Source: Actinoalloteichus caeruleus DSM 43889 (GTDB lineage Bacteria > Actinomycetota > Actinomycetes > Mycobacteriales > Pseudonocardiaceae). From it: 64,000 bases of DNA. The stretch covers positions 2,356,001 through 2,420,000 of the forward strand of contig NZ_AUBJ02000001.1 in NCBI RefSeq assembly GCF_000429185.2. Direction: 5' to 3'. A model generated the notes under the pieces. The model saw nothing but the letters and a program-made list of their open reading frames with translations, was not told the origin of the DNA and did no database searches. Shown in pieces: positions 38,889-49,553 of the stretch. Position 1 is the first letter of the stretch, and every line of letters begins with the position of its first letter. A program made the position numbers and the translations under genes.

Positions 38889-39740
38889 TCAGCCGGCCAG
38901 GTCGGCCACCGCGTCCCTGGTCCGCCGTGCGGCGTCCCGCAGGGCGGCCACGTCGGGTCCGTGCCGCAGGACGTCCCGGGACGAGGTCGGCAGCACGTGC
39001 CGGAGCACCCCGCCGAAGTTGCGCCGCAGGTCCGCCACGGTGCCGCCCTGCGCCCCGAAACCCGGTGCCAGCACCGGGCCGTTGAGCCGCGACAGGTCCA
39101 GGTCGAGCCGGGGTAGGTTCGCGCCGATCACGACGCCGACCGCGCCCGGCCCCTCCCCTTCGGGGTTGTGCCGGCCGGCGGCGTCCACGATCCCCTGGGC
39201 GACGGTCCCCGACCCGGCGTCCGCCCGTTGCACCTCGGGGCCCTCCAGGTTCGAGGTCGCGGCGAGGACGAACAGCCCCCGGCCCGTCTCCCTCGCCGCC
39301 GCCAGTGCCGGGTCGAGCGACCCGAACCCCAGGTAGGGCGAGACCGTCAGCGCGTCGGCGGCCAGCGGGGCGCCCTCCGCGAGGTACGCGGCCGCGTAGG
39401 CGGCCATCGTGGAGCCGATGTCGCCGCGTTTGGCGTCGAGCAGGACCAGCGCCCCCGCGGCGCGCACGTCGGCCAGCACCCGTTCCAGCACGGCCACGCC
39501 CCGCGCGCCGTACGCCTCGAAGAACGCCGACTGCGGTTTCACGACCGCGACCTCCGAGGCGAAGGCCTCCACGCAGCTCCGCGCGAACGTCTCCAACCCG
39601 TCGGCGGTGGCGGGCAGCCCCCAGTCCGCGAGCAGCGCCGGGTGCGGGTCGATCCCGACGCACAGCGGGCCACGCTCGGCGCGCAGCGCGGCGAGCCGAC
39701 GGCCGAAGGGTTCCCGCCGGCCGGAGTCCTGATCCGTCAC
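38889..39740 (-). CDS. pyrF: Orotidine 5'-phosphate decarboxylase
   Basis: The 283-residue enzyme, of the longer actinobacterial group, makes UMP. Motifs: [47 protein letters not shown] (catalytic DxKxxD), [11 protein letters not shown] and [10 protein letters not shown]. Its GTG overlaps the carB stop by four bases, so it is the last gene of the pyr operon. pyrD, often between carB and pyrF in relatives, is absent. Confidence 0.96.
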   Translation of the reverse strand: MTDQDSGRREPFGRRLAALRAERGPLCVGIDPHPALLADWGLPATADGLETFARSCVEAFASEVAVVKPQSAFFEAYGARGVAVLERVLADVRAAGALVLLDAKRGDIGSTMAAYAAAYLAEGAPLAADALTVSPYLGFGSLDPALAAARETGRGLFVLAATSNLEGPEVQRADAGSGTVAQGIVDAAGRHNPEGEGPGAVGVVIGANLPRLDLDLSRLNGPVLAPGFGAQGGTVADLRRNFGGVLRHVLPTSSRDVLRHGPDVAALRDAARRTRDAVADLAG

Positions 39741-42700
39741 GCGCGTCCCTTCCGCAGCGCCGCCTGCAGGTCCTGCAACGAGCGGACCCCGATGTCGTCC
39801 CTGATGGCGGCCTCGATGCCCTGCACGGCCGCTGCGGCGCCCTGCACGGTGGTGATGCAGGGGATGTCCCTGGCGACCGCCGCCGTGCGGATCTCGTAGC
39901 CGTCCACGCGGGGGCCGTGGTTGCCGTAGGGGGTGTTGATGACCATCTGGACCTCACCGGCCCTGATCTGGTCGACGATGTTCCCGCTGCCCTCGTAGTG
40001 CTTGCGCACCACGGTGGAGGCGATGCCGTTCCGGCGCAGCACCTCGGCGGTGCCCGAGGTCGCCAGGATCTCGAAGCCCAGGTCGACCAGCCGCTTGACC
40101 GGGAAGACCAGCGAGCGCTTGTCCCGGTTGGCCACGGAGACGAACACCCGGCCCGAGGTGGGCAGCGACCCGTAGGACGCGGCCTGCGACTTGGCGAAGG
40201 CCGGGCCGAAGGCCACGTCGATCCCCATCACCTCACCGGTGGACTTCATCTCCGGCCCCAGCAGCGAGTCCACCCCGTGCCCCTCCGGGGTGCGGAAGCG
40301 GTGGAAGGGCAGGACCGCCTCCTTGACGGCGACCGGGCTGTCGGCCGGCAGGTCGAGCCCGTCACCGGTGGCCGGGAGGAGCCCCTCCCCGCGCAGCTCG
40401 GCGATCGTCGCGCCGAGCATGATCCGGGCGGCCGCCTTGGCCAGGGGGACGCTGGTGGCCTTCGAGACGAACGGCACGGTCCGGCTGGCCCGGGGGTTGG
40501 CCTCCAGGACGTAGAGCACGTCCTCCTTCAGGGCGAACTGCACGTTGAGCAGGCCACGGACCCCGAGGCCCCTGGCGAGCCGTTCCGTGCAGCGCCGCAC
40601 CTCCTCCAGGTCGGTCTGGCCGAGGGTGATCGGGGGGAGCGCGCAGGAGGAGTCGCCGGAGTGGACACCGGCCTCCTCGATGTGCTCCATCACGCCGCCC
40701 AGGAACACGTCGTCGCCGTCGCACAGGGCGTCGACGTCGATCTCGACGGCGTCGTCGAGGAACCGGTCCACCAGCACCGGGTGCTCCGGGGTGACCTCGG
40801 TGGCCCGCTCGATGTAGCTGGCCAGGGACTCCTCGCCGTAGACGATCTCCATGCCCCGACCGCCGAGCACGTAGGAGGGCCGGACGAGCACCGGGTACCC
40901 GATCTCGTCGGCGATGCGCCTGGCGCCCTCGAAGGAGGTGGCGGTGCCGTACCGGGGAGCGGTGAGCCCCGCCTCGCGGAGCACCTCCCCGAAGGCGCCC
41001 CTGTCCTCGGCCAGGTGGATCGCCTCGGGCGGCGTGCCCACGACCGGCACCCCGGCCTCCGCGAGCCGCCGGGCCAGACCGAGGGGGGTCTGACCGCCGA
41101 GCTGGACGACGACGCCCGCCACCGTCCCCGACCGCTGCTCGGAGTGGACGACCTCCAGGACGTCCTCCAGGGTCAACGGCTCGAAGTACAGCCGGTCGGA
41201 GGTGTCGTAGTCGGTGGAGACGGTCTCCGGGTTGCAGTTGACCATGACGGTCTCGAAGCCGGCCTCCCGCAGCGCCATCGCGGCGTGCACGCAGGAGTAG
41301 TCGAACTCGATGCCCTGACCGATGCGGTTCGGGCCCGAACCCAGGATGATGACCTTCGGGCGTTCCCGCTGCTCGGTGACCTCGGACTCCGCGGCGGGGT
41401 CGGCCTCGTAGGCCGAGTAGTGGTAGGGCGTGCGCGCGGCGAACTCGGCCGCGCAGGTGTCCACCGTCTTGTACACCGGGCGGACACCGAGCCGGTGGCG
41501 CAGCGCGCGCACCCCGTCCTCCCCGGCCAGTTCGGGGCGCAGGGCGGCGATCTGGCGGTCGGAGAAGCCGCACCGCTTGGCCCGCCGCAGCAGGGCCTCG
41601 TCGACCACCGGGGCCCCGATGACCGTGGCCCGCAGCTCGACGAGCGAGGCGATCTGGTCGACGAACCACGGGTCGATCCCGGAGGCCTCGGCCACCTGGT
41701 CGACGGTGGCCCCCAGCCGCAGCGCGCGCTCCACGGTGTAGAGGCGGCCGTCGTGGCCGGTGGCCAGCGCGGCGAGGGTGTCCTCCAGGCTGGTGCCCGC
41801 CGGGTCCTGCCTGGTCCAGAACCCGACCGCCTTGGTCTCCATCGAACGCAGCGCCTTGCCCAGCGCCTCCACGAAGCTGCGGCCGAGGGACATCGCCTCG
41901 CCGACGCTCTTCATGGTGGTGGTCAGGGTCGGGTCGGCGCCCGGGAACTTCTCGAAGGCGAAGCGGGGGATCTTGACCACGACGTAGTCGAGGGTCGGTT
42001 CGAAGCTCGCCGGCGTCTCGCCGGTGATGTCGTTCTGGATCTCGTCCAGGGTGTAGCCGATGGCGAGCTTCGCGGCGATCTTGGCGATCGGGAACCCGGT
42101 CGCCTTGGATGCCAGCGCGGAGGACCGCGACACCCGGGGGTTCATCTCGATCACCACCAGCCTGCCGTTCGCCGGGTTCACCGCGAACTGGATGTTGCAG
42201 CCGCCGGTGTCGACGCCGACCTCGCGGAGCACCGCGATGCCCACGTCGCGCATCCGCTGGTACTCGCGGTCGGTCAGCGTCATCGCGGGCGCCACGGTGA
42301 CCGAGTCCCCGGTGTGCACGCCCATCGGGTCGACGTTCTCGATGGAGCAGACGACCACGACGTTGTCCGCGCGGTCCCGCATCAGCTCGAGCTCGTACTC
42401 CTTCCAGCCGAGCACGCTCTCCTCGATGAGCACCTCGTGCACCGGGCTCTCGGTGAGGCCGATGGTGGCGAGCCGCTCCAGCTCCTCCTCGGTGTGGGCC
42501 ATGCCCGAGCCGAGACCGCCCATGGTGAAGCTGGGGCGGATCACCACCGGCAGCCCGAGTTCGGCGACGCACTCGCGGACCTCGTCCATCGAGCGGCACA
42601 CCCGGCTCCCGGGGACCTCACCGCCGACGTCCCGGACGATGTCCTTGAACCGCTGCCGGTCCTCGCCCCGCTGGATCGCCTCGATGTCGGCGCCGATCAG

Positions 42701-43042
42701 CTCGACCCCGTACCGCTCCAGCACACCCCGCTCGGCCAGGGCGACCGCCGTGTTCAACGCGGTCTGGCCGCCCAGGGTGGCCAGGATCGCGTCCGGCCGC
42801 TCCGCGGCGATGACCTTCTCCACGAACTCGGGGGTGATCGGCTCCACGTAGGTGGCGTCCGCGAACTCGGGGTCCGTCATGATCGTCGCCGGGTTGGAGT
42901 TGACCAGGCTGACCCGCAGCCCTTCCTCCCGCAGCACCCGGCAGGCCTGGGTGCCGGAGTAGTCGAACTCACACGCCTGGCCGATCACGATCGGTCCGGA
43001 GCCGATCACCAGGACATGGGAGATGTCGTCGCGCTTGGGCAT
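39737..43042 (-). CDS. carB: Carbamoyl-phosphate synthase large subunit
   Basis: The 1101-residue enzyme uses two ATP, bicarbonate and ammonia delivered by CarA. Two tandem ATP-grasp halves are visible: the first begins [21 protein letters not shown] and the second, near residue 555, begins [21 protein letters not shown]. The C-terminal MGS-like regulatory domain ([14 protein letters not shown] to [17 protein letters not shown]) follows. The length and all parts are normal. It lies 86 bases after carA, with AAAGAGGGG as ribosome site. Confidence 0.98.
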   Translation of the reverse strand: MPKRDDISHVLVIGSGPIVIGQACEFDYSGTQACRVLREEGLRVSLVNSNPATIMTDPEFADATYVEPITPEFVEKVIAAERPDAILATLGGQTALNTAVALAERGVLERYGVELIGADIEAIQRGEDRQRFKDIVRDVGGEVPGSRVCRSMDEVRECVAELGLPVVIRPSFTMGGLGSGMAHTEEELERLATIGLTESPVHEVLIEESVLGWKEYELELMRDRADNVVVVCSIENVDPMGVHTGDSVTVAPAMTLTDREYQRMRDVGIAVLREVGVDTGGCNIQFAVNPANGRLVVIEMNPRVSRSSALASKATGFPIAKIAAKLAIGYTLDEIQNDITGETPASFEPTLDYVVVKIPRFAFEKFPGADPTLTTTMKSVGEAMSLGRSFVEALGKALRSMETKAVGFWTRQDPAGTSLEDTLAALATGHDGRLYTVERALRLGATVDQVAEASGIDPWFVDQIASLVELRATVIGAPVVDEALLRRAKRCGFSDRQIAALRPELAGEDGVRALRHRLGVRPVYKTVDTCAAEFAARTPYHYSAYEADPAAESEVTEQRERPKVIILGSGPNRIGQGIEFDYSCVHAAMALREAGFETVMVNCNPETVSTDYDTSDRLYFEPLTLEDVLEVVHSEQRSGTVAGVVVQLGGQTPLGLARRLAEAGVPVVGTPPEAIHLAEDRGAFGEVLREAGLTAPRYGTATSFEGARRIADEIGYPVLVRPSYVLGGRGMEIVYGEESLASYIERATEVTPEHPVLVDRFLDDAVEIDVDALCDGDDVFLGGVMEHIEEAGVHSGDSSCALPPITLGQTDLEEVRRCTERLARGLGVRGLLNVQFALKEDVLYVLEANPRASRTVPFVSKATSVPLAKAAARIMLGATIAELRGEGLLPATGDGLDLPADSPVAVKEAVLPFHRFRTPEGHGVDSLLGPEMKSTGEVMGIDVAFGPAFAKSQAASYGSLPTSGRVFVSVANRDKRSLVFPVKRLVDLGFEILATSGTAEVLRRNGIASTVVRKHYEGSGNIVDQIRAGEVQMVINTPYGNHGPRVDGYEIRTAAVARDIPCITTVQGAAAAVQGIEAAIRDDIGVRSLQDLQAALRKGRA

Positions 43043-43128
43043 CGGGTTCGCCCCGCCCCTCTTTCGTCGTCAGCTCGCGGTCACCGGAAGCCGGCTCACC
43101 GTCGGTGTGCAGTGGTCAGGTGTGGGCG

Positions 43129-44253
43129 TCAGCGCCCGGAGCGGTCCATCAGCCCGGCGAAGCGGTCGAACAGCGGCGCCGCGTCGTGGGGTCCGGCGGC
43201 GGCCTCCGGGTGGTACTGCACGCTGAAGGCGGGGGCCTCCAGGCACCGCAGCCCCTCGACCGTGCCGTCGTTCGGGCAGTAGTGGCTGACCTTGGCCGGG
43301 CCGAAGTCGGTGTCGAACACCTCGCCCGGCTCGCCCTCGACGGCGAAGCCGTGGTTCTGCGCGGTGATCGCGACCTGCCCGGTCTCCACGTCGATGACCG
43401 GGATGTTGATGCCCCGGTGGCCGTACCGCATCTTGTAGGTGCCCCGCCCCAGGGCGCGGCCGAGGATCTGGTTGCCGAAGCAGATGCCGAACAGCGGCAC
43501 CCGGGCGGCCAGCACGGCCCTGGCCAGGGCGACGGCGGTGTCGGCGGTGGCGGGGTCGCCGGGGCCGTTGGAGAGGAACACCCCGTCGGGCGCGGCGGCG
43601 AGCAGCTCCTCGGCCGACGTGCCCAGGGGGAGGACGTGGACCTCCATGCCCCTGGCCGCCATCATGCGCGGCGTGTTCGACTTGATGCCCAGGTCCAGGG
43701 CGGCGACGGTGTACCGGCGTTCGCCGACGGCGGGGACCACGTACGGCTCGCTCGTGGTGACGTCGCCGGCGAGGTCGGCTCCCACCATGCCCTCGGAGCC
43801 CAGGACCCGGGTGAGCAGTTCCTCGTCACCGGCCACCGCGTCGCCGGAGAAGACCCCGGCCCGCATGGCCCCCCGCTCCCGGAGGTGGCGGGTCAGCGTG
43901 CGGGTGTCGACGCCGGCGATGCCGACGACGCCCTGCTCGCGCAGCGCGTCCTCCAGCGAGCGGGTGGACCGCCAGTTGGAGGGGACCCTGGCGGGGTCGC
44001 GGACGACGTAGCCGGAGACCCAGATCCGGTGGGACTCGTCGTCCTCGTCGTTCCACCCGGTGTTGCCGATCTGCGGGGCGGTCTGCACCACGATCTGGCG
44101 GTGGTAGGAGGGGTCGGTCAGCGTCTCCTGGTAGCCGGTCATCCCGGTGGAGAAGACGACCTCGCCGAGGGACTGCCCCACGGCTCCGTACGCCTCGCCC
44201 CGGAACACCCTGCCGTCCTCGAGTACCAGCGCCGCTGCGGAACGGTCGATCAT
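43129..44253 (-). CDS. carA: Carbamoyl-phosphate synthase small subunit (glutaminase)
   Basis: The 374-residue protein hydrolyses glutamine and channels ammonia to CarB. An N-terminal CarA domain (LVLEDGRVFRGEAYGAVGQSLGEVVFSTGMTGYQETLTDPSY) precedes a class I amidotransferase domain with VFLSNGPGDP, LFGICFGNQILG (nucleophile Cys) and SVQYHPEAAAGP (catalytic His and Glu). Start 44253 follows GGAGG. It is preceded by the PH-like gene with a 64-base gap. Confidence 0.97.
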   Translation of the reverse strand: MIDRSAAALVLEDGRVFRGEAYGAVGQSLGEVVFSTGMTGYQETLTDPSYHRQIVVQTAPQIGNTGWNDEDDESHRIWVSGYVVRDPARVPSNWRSTRSLEDALREQGVVGIAGVDTRTLTRHLRERGAMRAGVFSGDAVAGDEELLTRVLGSEGMVGADLAGDVTTSEPYVVPAVGERRYTVAALDLGIKSNTPRMMAARGMEVHVLPLGTSAEELLAAAPDGVFLSNGPGDPATADTAVALARAVLAARVPLFGICFGNQILGRALGRGTYKMRYGHRGINIPVIDVETGQVAITAQNHGFAVEGEPGEVFDTDFGPAKVSHYCPNDGTVEGLRCLEAPAFSVQYHPEAAAGPHDAAPLFDRFAGLMDRSGR

Positions 44254-44317
44254 CGCGCCTGGACCTCCGATGTGGTCGTGTGGGGGGCCGCCGCCGCGGC
44301 GCTGCTCGCGCGCGGCG

Positions 44318-44842
44318 TCACGGCGTGGTCCTGGTGGTGGTGCTCTCCTCGGCCACCGCGCGGATCCGCTCGACCCAGGTCTCGTCGTCGGCGCGGTCGT
44401 CGGCCCGGAACGCGAGGTCGAGGACGTACTCGCCGTGCTGCCATGACACCACGAGCAGGCCGTCACCCGGCATGACCTTGCCGGCGAGCTTGCTGTCCAG
44501 CCGGGCGTCGACGAGGTCGGCCGCGGCGATCCAGATCGGGCTGGCGGCGACCCGGTCGACCAGCAGCCCCGCCGGCAGCAGCCGGAGGGTGGCCACCGAG
44601 CGGTGTCCCAGGTCACCGACCACGATGCGGTCCTGCCAGTTGCCACCGCTGGTGGCGCCGACGTAGACGCCGGTCAGCTCGGGCAGCAGCGCGGGGTCGG
44701 TGAGGGCGCCGGCTGGCGGGGCGGGGAAGTCGCCGAGCAGGGCTTCCTGCCGAGTGGCCCGGCGCTGCCAGCCGCGCCACATGCCGTACACGCACAGCGC
44801 GAACACCGCGAGCACCAGCAGGGTGAGAAGCAGTCGGATCAC
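44318..44842 (-). CDS. PH-like membrane-anchored protein between pyrC and carA
   Basis: The 174-residue protein has one N-terminal transmembrane helix ([19 protein letters not shown]) followed by a soluble domain of beta character ([44 protein letters not shown]). A gene of this kind commonly sits in this place in actinobacterial pyr operons; no function has been shown that I know of. Its GTG overlaps the pyrC stop (GTGA), so it is translated with the pathway. A link to membrane-associated pyrimidine synthesis is speculative. Confidence 0.85.
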   Translation of the reverse strand: MIRLLLTLLVLAVFALCVYGMWRGWQRRATRQEALLGDFPAPPAGALTDPALLPELTGVYVGATSGGNWQDRIVVGDLGHRSVATLRLLPAGLLVDRVAASPIWIAAADLVDARLDSKLAGKVMPGDGLLVVSWQHGEYVLDLAFRADDRADDETWVERIRAVAEESTTTRTTP

Positions 44843-46146
44843 GAGAGAACCTTCCCGTCTAGCGAGGTCAACCGGCCGCGGAGCATCGTCGCGGCCACGG
44901 TGGCCGGCAACTCCATGCCCTCGAAGGGCGTGTTGTCGGCGATGCTGGCCAGCTCACCACCCCGCACGACCCAGCGGGCCTCGGGGTCGACCAGGGTCAG
45001 GTTCGCCGGCTCGCCGACGCGGAGGGGTCGCCCCTGGTCCGCGAGCCCGGCGATCTCCGCCGGGCGCTCGCTCATCACACGGGCGACCCCGCGCCAGTCC
45101 AGCAGACCGGTCTCCACCATCGTCAGCACCACCACGGACAACGCGGTCTGGAGCCCGAGCATCCCCGGACGTGCGCAGGCCCACTCCGTGTCCTTCTCCT
45201 GGGGGGCGTGCGGCGCGTGGTCGGTGGCCACGCAGTCCACCACCCCCTCGGCCAGGGCGGTGCGCAGCGCCTCGGTGTCGGCGGCGGTGCGCAGCGGCGG
45301 GTTGACCTTGTTCACCGGGTCGTAGGTGGCCAGCCGCTCGTCGGTGAGCAGCAGGTGGTGGGGGGTGACCTCGGCCGTGATCGTGCCCTCACCCCGGCCC
45401 CGGGCCCACCGGAGCACGTCGGCGGTGCCGGCGGTGGAGACGTGGCAGACGTGCAGCCGCCCACCCGTGTGGTGGGCCAGCAGGCAGTCCCGGGCGACGA
45501 CCGACTCCTCCGCGGGGGCCGGCCAGCCCGCCAGCCCCCGCTCGGCGGCCGCCGGCCCCTCGTGCGCCTGGGCGCCACCGGTGAGCCTCGGGTCCTCGGC
45601 GTGCTGGGCGACGACCCCGCCGAGCGCCCGGGTGTACTCCAGCGCGCGACGCATCAGCAACGGGTCGGACACGCAGTGGCCGTCGTCGGAGAACAGCCGG
45701 ACCCCGGCCCGGGACCGGGCCATCGCGCCGAGTTCGGCGAGCCGTTCGCCGCGCAGGCCCACACTGACGGCCCCGATCGGGTGGACGTCGACGAGGCCGA
45801 CGTCCCGGCCGCGCTGCCAGACGTACTCGACGATGACGGGGTTGTCGGCGACCGGGTCGGTGTTGGCCATCGCGAACACGGCGGTGTACCCGCCCAGGGC
45901 CGCCGCCTCCGAGGCGGTCTGGACGGTCTCGGTGTCCTCCCGCCCCGGTTCCCGCAGGTGGGTGTGCAGGTCGACGAACCCGGGCAGGGCCACCAGCCCC
46001 TGGGCGTCGACCACCCGGTCGGCCCGCTGGGTGACCCGCCCGATCTCGGCGATCCGGCCGTCGGCGACGAGCACGTCGACCGGCTCCCCCTCGCCGTAGG
46101 GCAGGACGCCCCGGAACAGGGTCGTTCCCGCGTCGGTCCCGCTCAT
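44839..46146 (-). CDS. pyrC: Dihydroorotase
   Basis: The 435-residue zinc hydrolase closes carbamoyl-aspartate to dihydroorotate. Metal-binding and active-site motifs: [57 protein letters not shown] and [15 protein letters not shown]. The protein is complete. Both ends overlap neighbours by four bases. Confidence 0.97.
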   Translation of the reverse strand: MSGTDAGTTLFRGVLPYGEGEPVDVLVADGRIAEIGRVTQRADRVVDAQGLVALPGFVDLHTHLREPGREDTETVQTASEAAALGGYTAVFAMANTDPVADNPVIVEYVWQRGRDVGLVDVHPIGAVSVGLRGERLAELGAMARSRAGVRLFSDDGHCVSDPLLMRRALEYTRALGGVVAQHAEDPRLTGGAQAHEGPAAAERGLAGWPAPAEESVVARDCLLAHHTGGRLHVCHVSTAGTADVLRWARGRGEGTITAEVTPHHLLLTDERLATYDPVNKVNPPLRTAADTEALRTALAEGVVDCVATDHAPHAPQEKDTEWACARPGMLGLQTALSVVVLTMVETGLLDWRGVARVMSERPAEIAGLADQGRPLRVGEPANLTLVDPEARWVVRGGELASIADNTPFEGMELPATVAATMLRGRLTSLDGKVLS

Positions 46147-47075
46147 ACCGCGGTCTCCTCTCCGGCCAGCAGGTGGTAGAGCACCGCCATCCGCACGTGC
46201 ACGCCGTTGCGGACCTGGTCGGTGACGAGCGACCGGGGCGAGTCCGCGACGGCGTGGCTGATCTCCATGCCCCGGATCATCGGGCCCGGGTGCAGCACCG
46301 GCGCGTGCTCGGGCAGCCGCGCGAGCCGGCGCTCGTTCAGGCCGTAGGCGATGGCGTACTCGCGGGCCGACGGGAAGAAGCTGCCGTGCATCCGTTCCGC
46401 CTGCACGCGCAGCACCATCACCGCGTCGGCGCCCTCGAGGGACTCGTCGAGGTCGTGGGTCACCCGCACCGGCCAGTCCCGCACCCCGGTCGGGAGCAGG
46501 GTGGGCGGGGCCACGAGGACGACCTCGGCGCCGAGGCGGTGGAGCAGGCGCACGTTGGACCGGGCCACCCTGCTGTGCAGGACGTCGCCGACGATGACGA
46601 TCCGCCGGCCGGTCAGCTCGCCGAGGCTCTCCCGCAGGGTCTGGGCGTCCAGCAGCGCCTGGGTGGGGTGCTCGTGGGTGCCGTCGCCCGCGTTGACCAC
46701 GGAGGTGCCGTGGTCTGCGAGCCAGTCCGCGACCCGGCGGGCGGCGCCGGACGCCGGGTGCCGCAGGACCACGCAGTCGGCGCCGGCCGCGGCCAGGGTG
46801 AGAGCGGTGTCACGCAGCGACTCCCCCTTGCCGACGGAGGACCCGGTCGCCGAGACGTTGATGACGTCGGCGCTCATCCACTTGCCGGCGACCTCGAACG
46901 ACACCCTGGTCCGGGTGGAGTTCTCGTAGAAGGCGGTGACGACGGTGCGGCCCCGCAGCGTGGGCAGCTTGCGCACCTCCCGGCCGAGCAGGGTCTGTTT
47001 GAGCTTGTCCGCGGTGTCCAGGATGGCGGCGACGTCCTCGCCCCCCAGGTCGCTGGCGGACAGCAGATGCCTCAT
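46143..47075 (-). CDS. pyrB: Aspartate carbamoyltransferase catalytic subunit
   Basis: The 310-residue enzyme makes carbamoyl-aspartate. Signature motifs: [17 protein letters not shown] (carbamoyl-phosphate loop), [43 protein letters not shown] and [11 protein letters not shown]. No regulatory PyrI gene is present. It is coupled to both pyrR and pyrC. Confidence 0.97.
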   Translation of the reverse strand: MRHLLSASDLGGEDVAAILDTADKLKQTLLGREVRKLPTLRGRTVVTAFYENSTRTRVSFEVAGKWMSADVINVSATGSSVGKGESLRDTALTLAAAGADCVVLRHPASGAARRVADWLADHGTSVVNAGDGTHEHPTQALLDAQTLRESLGELTGRRIVIVGDVLHSRVARSNVRLLHRLGAEVVLVAPPTLLPTGVRDWPVRVTHDLDESLEGADAVMVLRVQAERMHGSFFPSAREYAIAYGLNERRLARLPEHAPVLHPGPMIRGMEISHAVADSPRSLVTDQVRNGVHVRMAVLYHLLAGEETAV

Positions 47076-47671
47076 CGGCTGGTCTCCGTTCCCCTTCTCC
47101 GCAGCAGGACGGCGTCTGTCCCGTCGGTTTCGCGCAGCTGGACGGAGACGCCCTCGTCCCGCGCGGTCGGCACGTTCTTGCCCACGTAGTCGGCGCGGAT
47201 CGGCAGCTCGCGGTGGCCCCGGTCGATGAGGACGGCCAGCTGCACGGCGCGTGGTCGCCCGTGGTCGCGCAGGGCGTCCAGCGCGGCCCGCACGGTGCGA
47301 CCGGAGAAGAGGACGTCGTCGACCAGGACCACCAGCGCGTCGTCGATGCCGTCAACCGGAAGGCTGGTCGATTCGAGCGCCCGGGTGGGCCGGCGGCGGA
47401 GGTCGTCCCGGTAGAGGGTCACGTCGAGGGTGCCGGTGGGAATAGTCACACCGCTGAATTCCGCGATCTTCGCGGCCAGCCTGCGGGCCAGCGGGGCACC
47501 CCGGCTGGGGATGCCCAACAGCAGCACCCGGTCGGCGTCCTCCGCGTCGGGAGTGGTGCGCTCGATGATCTGGTGCGCGATCCTGGCGATGGTGCGCGCG
47601 ACGTCGGCGGCGGCGAGCAGCTGGCGCTGTTCGCCCTGGTCCGCCGCGCCCGCGCGGGTGCGTGGCGCCAC
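47072..47671 (-). CDS. pyrR: Pyrimidine operon regulator PyrR / uracil phosphoribosyltransferase
   Basis: The 199-residue protein folds as a type I PRTase with the PRPP loop [22 protein letters not shown], and [14 protein letters not shown] upstream. PyrR binds UMP/UTP and pyr mRNA to lower expression; in mycobacteria it acts by translational repression. GTG 47671 was chosen because GGGGAAGGGG precedes it at 9 bases. A PyrR-binding-loop sequence immediately upstream (47688-47705) overlaps this ribosome site region. It is first in the operon. Confidence 0.95.
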   Translation of the reverse strand: MAPRTRAGAADQGEQRQLLAAADVARTIARIAHQIIERTTPDAEDADRVLLLGIPSRGAPLARRLAAKIAEFSGVTIPTGTLDVTLYRDDLRRRPTRALESTSLPVDGIDDALVVLVDDVLFSGRTVRAALDALRDHGRPRAVQLAVLIDRGHRELPIRADYVGKNVPTARDEGVSVQLRETDGTDAVLLRRRGTETSR

Positions 47672-47687
47672 GAAGTGGACCCCCTTC

Positions 47688-47705
47688 CCCGCCTCGCTGG
47701 ACGGG
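47688..47705 (-). promoter_or_regulatory. PyrR-binding loop at the head of the pyr operon
   Basis: On the minus strand CCCGTCCAGCGAGGCGGG forms a short CCC(G)/(C)GGG stem presenting GUCCAGCGAGGC, which fits the PyrR-binding consensus (GUCCNGNGAGG). It ends directly before the purine-rich ribosome site of pyrR. Binding of PyrR-UMP here should block translation start. Confidence 0.8.
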
Positions 47706-47849
47706 TCATTAAAGGACGTCTGGTCTCCGGCTGGGCCGGACACCCCGGACAGTAGCAGGCTGCGATGTGTCAATCTTCCGGGTGGTGTCACAAACTCGCC
47801 CGGCCGTCGCAGCGTCATCAGCTTGACCTAGTGACGTTGCCGAGCGACC

Positions 47850-47864
47850 ATTACTCTGCGTATT
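47850..47864. promoter_or_regulatory. BldD box in the bldD promoter
   Basis: ATTACTCTGCGTATT matches the published BldD operator NTNACNC(A/T)GNGTNAN at 8 of 9 fixed positions. It lies 65 bases before the bldD start and just downstream of TTGACC (47823-47828). Autorepression of bldD, known in Streptomyces, is the expected role. It also lies between the divergent pyr and bldD units. Confidence 0.75.
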
Positions 47865-47928
47865 GATTTAGGTCTTCCCGCAGCCCTGTCTAGCGGCTGA
47901 CGGGGCGAATGAAACGGAGAACCGCTAC

Positions 47929-48417
47929 ATGGGCGACTACGCCAAGGCGCTGGGCGCCAAGCTCCGCGCGATCCGCCAGCAGCAGGGCCTGTCGCTGCAT
48001 GGTGTCGAGCAGAAGTCCGGCGGGCGGTGGAAGGCCGTCGTCGTCGGGTCGTACGAGCGTGGTGACCGGGCCGTCACCGTCCAGAAGCTCGCGGAGCTGG
48101 CCGACTTCTACGGCGTCCCCGTGGCGGAGCTGCTGCCTGAGGGGCGGGTTCCGTCCGGGGCGGAGCCAGCCACCAAGATTGTGATCAATCTGGAACGGCT
48201 GCAACAGCTCCCCGCGGAGAAGGTGGGTCCGTTGGCCCGCTACGCGGCCACCATCCAGAGCCAGCGTGGCGACTACAACGGCAAGGTGCTGTCCATCCGC
48301 ACCGAGGACCTGCGCTCGCTGGCCATCATCTACGACATGTCGCCGGGCGAACTCACCGAGCAGCTCATCGACTGGGGTGTGCTGCCGCCGGAGGCCCGGC
48401 CCGCCAAGGAGGACTGA
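47929..48417 (+). CDS. bldD: Developmental master regulator BldD
   Basis: The 162-residue protein has an XRE-type HTH at the N-terminus (LGAKLRAIRQQQGLSLHGVEQKSGGRWKAVVVGSYERGDR) and a C-terminal domain that in Streptomyces binds tetrameric c-di-GMP to allow DNA binding. The RSQRGD-type signature used for that ligand appears here as IQSQRGDYNGKVLSIRTEDLRSL. ATG 47929 has ACGGAG upstream. Its place beside pyrR, nusB and efp is conserved in mycelial actinobacteria. Confidence 0.97.
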   Translation: MGDYAKALGAKLRAIRQQQGLSLHGVEQKSGGRWKAVVVGSYERGDRAVTVQKLAELADFYGVPVAELLPEGRVPSGAEPATKIVINLERLQQLPAEKVGPLARYAATIQSQRGDYNGKVLSIRTEDLRSLAIIYDMSPGELTEQLIDWGVLPPEARPAKED

Positions 48418-48422
48418 GCCGA

Positions 48423-48451
48423 ACCGGGCCCGCACCCCTCGCGGGCCCGGT
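48423..48451. terminator. Bidirectional terminator between bldD and nusB
   Basis: A perfect 11-bp stem (ACCGGGCCCGC / GCGGGCCCGGT) with a 7-base loop lies between the two convergent genes. Confidence 0.8.
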
Positions 48452-48462
48452 CACCGCTCCCG

Positions 48463-48882
48463 TCAGCGGGTGGCCCGCAACCGGTGGGCTATCCGCCCGA
48501 TCCGGTCCAGGACTCCGTTGACGAACCTCGGCGAGTTGTCCGTCGACAGGGTCCTGGCCAGCTCGACCGCCTCGTCGATGGCGACGGCGTCGTCGACGTC
48601 GTCCGCCCAGAGCAGCTCGTAGAGGCCGAGGCGGAGCACGGCCCGGTCCACGGCCGGCATCCTGGCCAGGGTCCACCCCTCGGCGTACTGGGAGATCAGC
48701 TCGTCGATCCTGGCCCGGTTCGCCGTGATCCCCTCGACCAACGTCACGGTGTACTCCCGGACGGGGGGCAGGTCCGGGTGGCCCATCCGCTCGGTCAGCA
48801 TGGTCACCGCGTCCTCGCCACGCACGTCGGCCTCGAACAGGATGTCGACCGCGCGTTTGCGGGCCTTGCTGCGGGCACCCAT
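48463..48882 (-). CDS. nusB: Transcription antitermination factor NusB
   Basis: The 139-residue RNA-binding protein acts in rRNA antitermination. Family pattern: ARSKARKRAVDILFEADVRG, MPAVDRAVLRLGLYELLW and AIDEAVELARTLSTDNSPRFVNGVLDRI. The ATG overlaps the efp stop by one base (TAATG), giving reinitiation-type coupling. Confidence 0.96.
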   Translation of the reverse strand: MGARSKARKRAVDILFEADVRGEDAVTMLTERMGHPDLPPVREYTVTLVEGITANRARIDELISQYAEGWTLARMPAVDRAVLRLGLYELLWADDVDDAVAIDEAVELARTLSTDNSPRFVNGVLDRIGRIAHRLRATR

Positions 48883-49445
48883 TACGAGTTCACGCGCCCC
48901 AGGTAACGACCGTCGCGAGTGTCGACCTTGACCTTGTCCCCGGTGTTGAGGAACAGGGGCACCTGGATCTCCGCGCCGGTCTCGAGGGTCGCCGGCTTGT
49001 TGCCCCCGGTGGAGCGGTCGCCCTGGAGCCCGGGGTCGGTGTGCTTCACGACGAGCTCGACCGAGGCCGGCAGTTCGACGTAGAGCGGCGTGCCCTCGTG
49101 CACCGCCACGATGGCGGTCTGGTTCTCCAGCATGAACTTGGCGGCGTCCCCGACGGTCTCGGCCGGCACCGGGAGCTGGTCGTAGGTCTCCGCGTCCATG
49201 AACACGAAGTCGCCGCCGTCGGGGTAGAGGTAGGTCATCTCCCGCTTGTCGACGTTGGCGGTCTCCACCTTCACGCCGGCGTTGAAGGTCTTGTCGACAA
49301 CCTTGCCGGACAGCACGTTCTTCAGGGTGGTGCGGACGAACGCACCACCCTTGCCGGGCTTGACGTGCTGGAACGACACCACGGACCACAACTGTCCGTC
49401 GAGGTTGAGCACCAGTCCGTTCTTGAGGTCGTTAGTGCTGGCCAC
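48882..49445 (-). CDS. efp: Elongation factor P
   Basis: The 187-residue protein relieves ribosome stalling at polyproline. Three beta-barrel domains are expected; the tip loop [17 protein letters not shown] carries the conserved Lys, and the C-terminus reads [22 protein letters not shown] 49445 has AGGAGAG at 10 bases; upstream in-frame codons are less likely. It is placed between pepQ (108-base gap) and nusB, as in relatives. Confidence 0.96.
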   Translation of the reverse strand: MASTNDLKNGLVLNLDGQLWSVVSFQHVKPGKGGAFVRTTLKNVLSGKVVDKTFNAGVKVETANVDKREMTYLYPDGGDFVFMDAETYDQLPVPAETVGDAAKFMLENQTAIVAVHEGTPLYVELPASVELVVKHTDPGLQGDRSTGGNKPATLETGAEIQVPLFLNTGDKVKVDTRDGRYLGRVNS

Positions 49446-49553
49446 TGTGGTGGTCTCTCCTGTGATACATGGCCCCAGCATGGGCCGGTACATGGGCGTG
49501 CCGCGGCCCTGCGGTGCGCACGGCCGCGGCGATACGGGTCTTAGCCTGTCGCG

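Noticed and set aside
39305-43282. A 1325-codon plus-strand open frame opposite carB
   Set aside because: It mirrors carB codon structure and has no recognisable domain, whereas carB is complete and certain.
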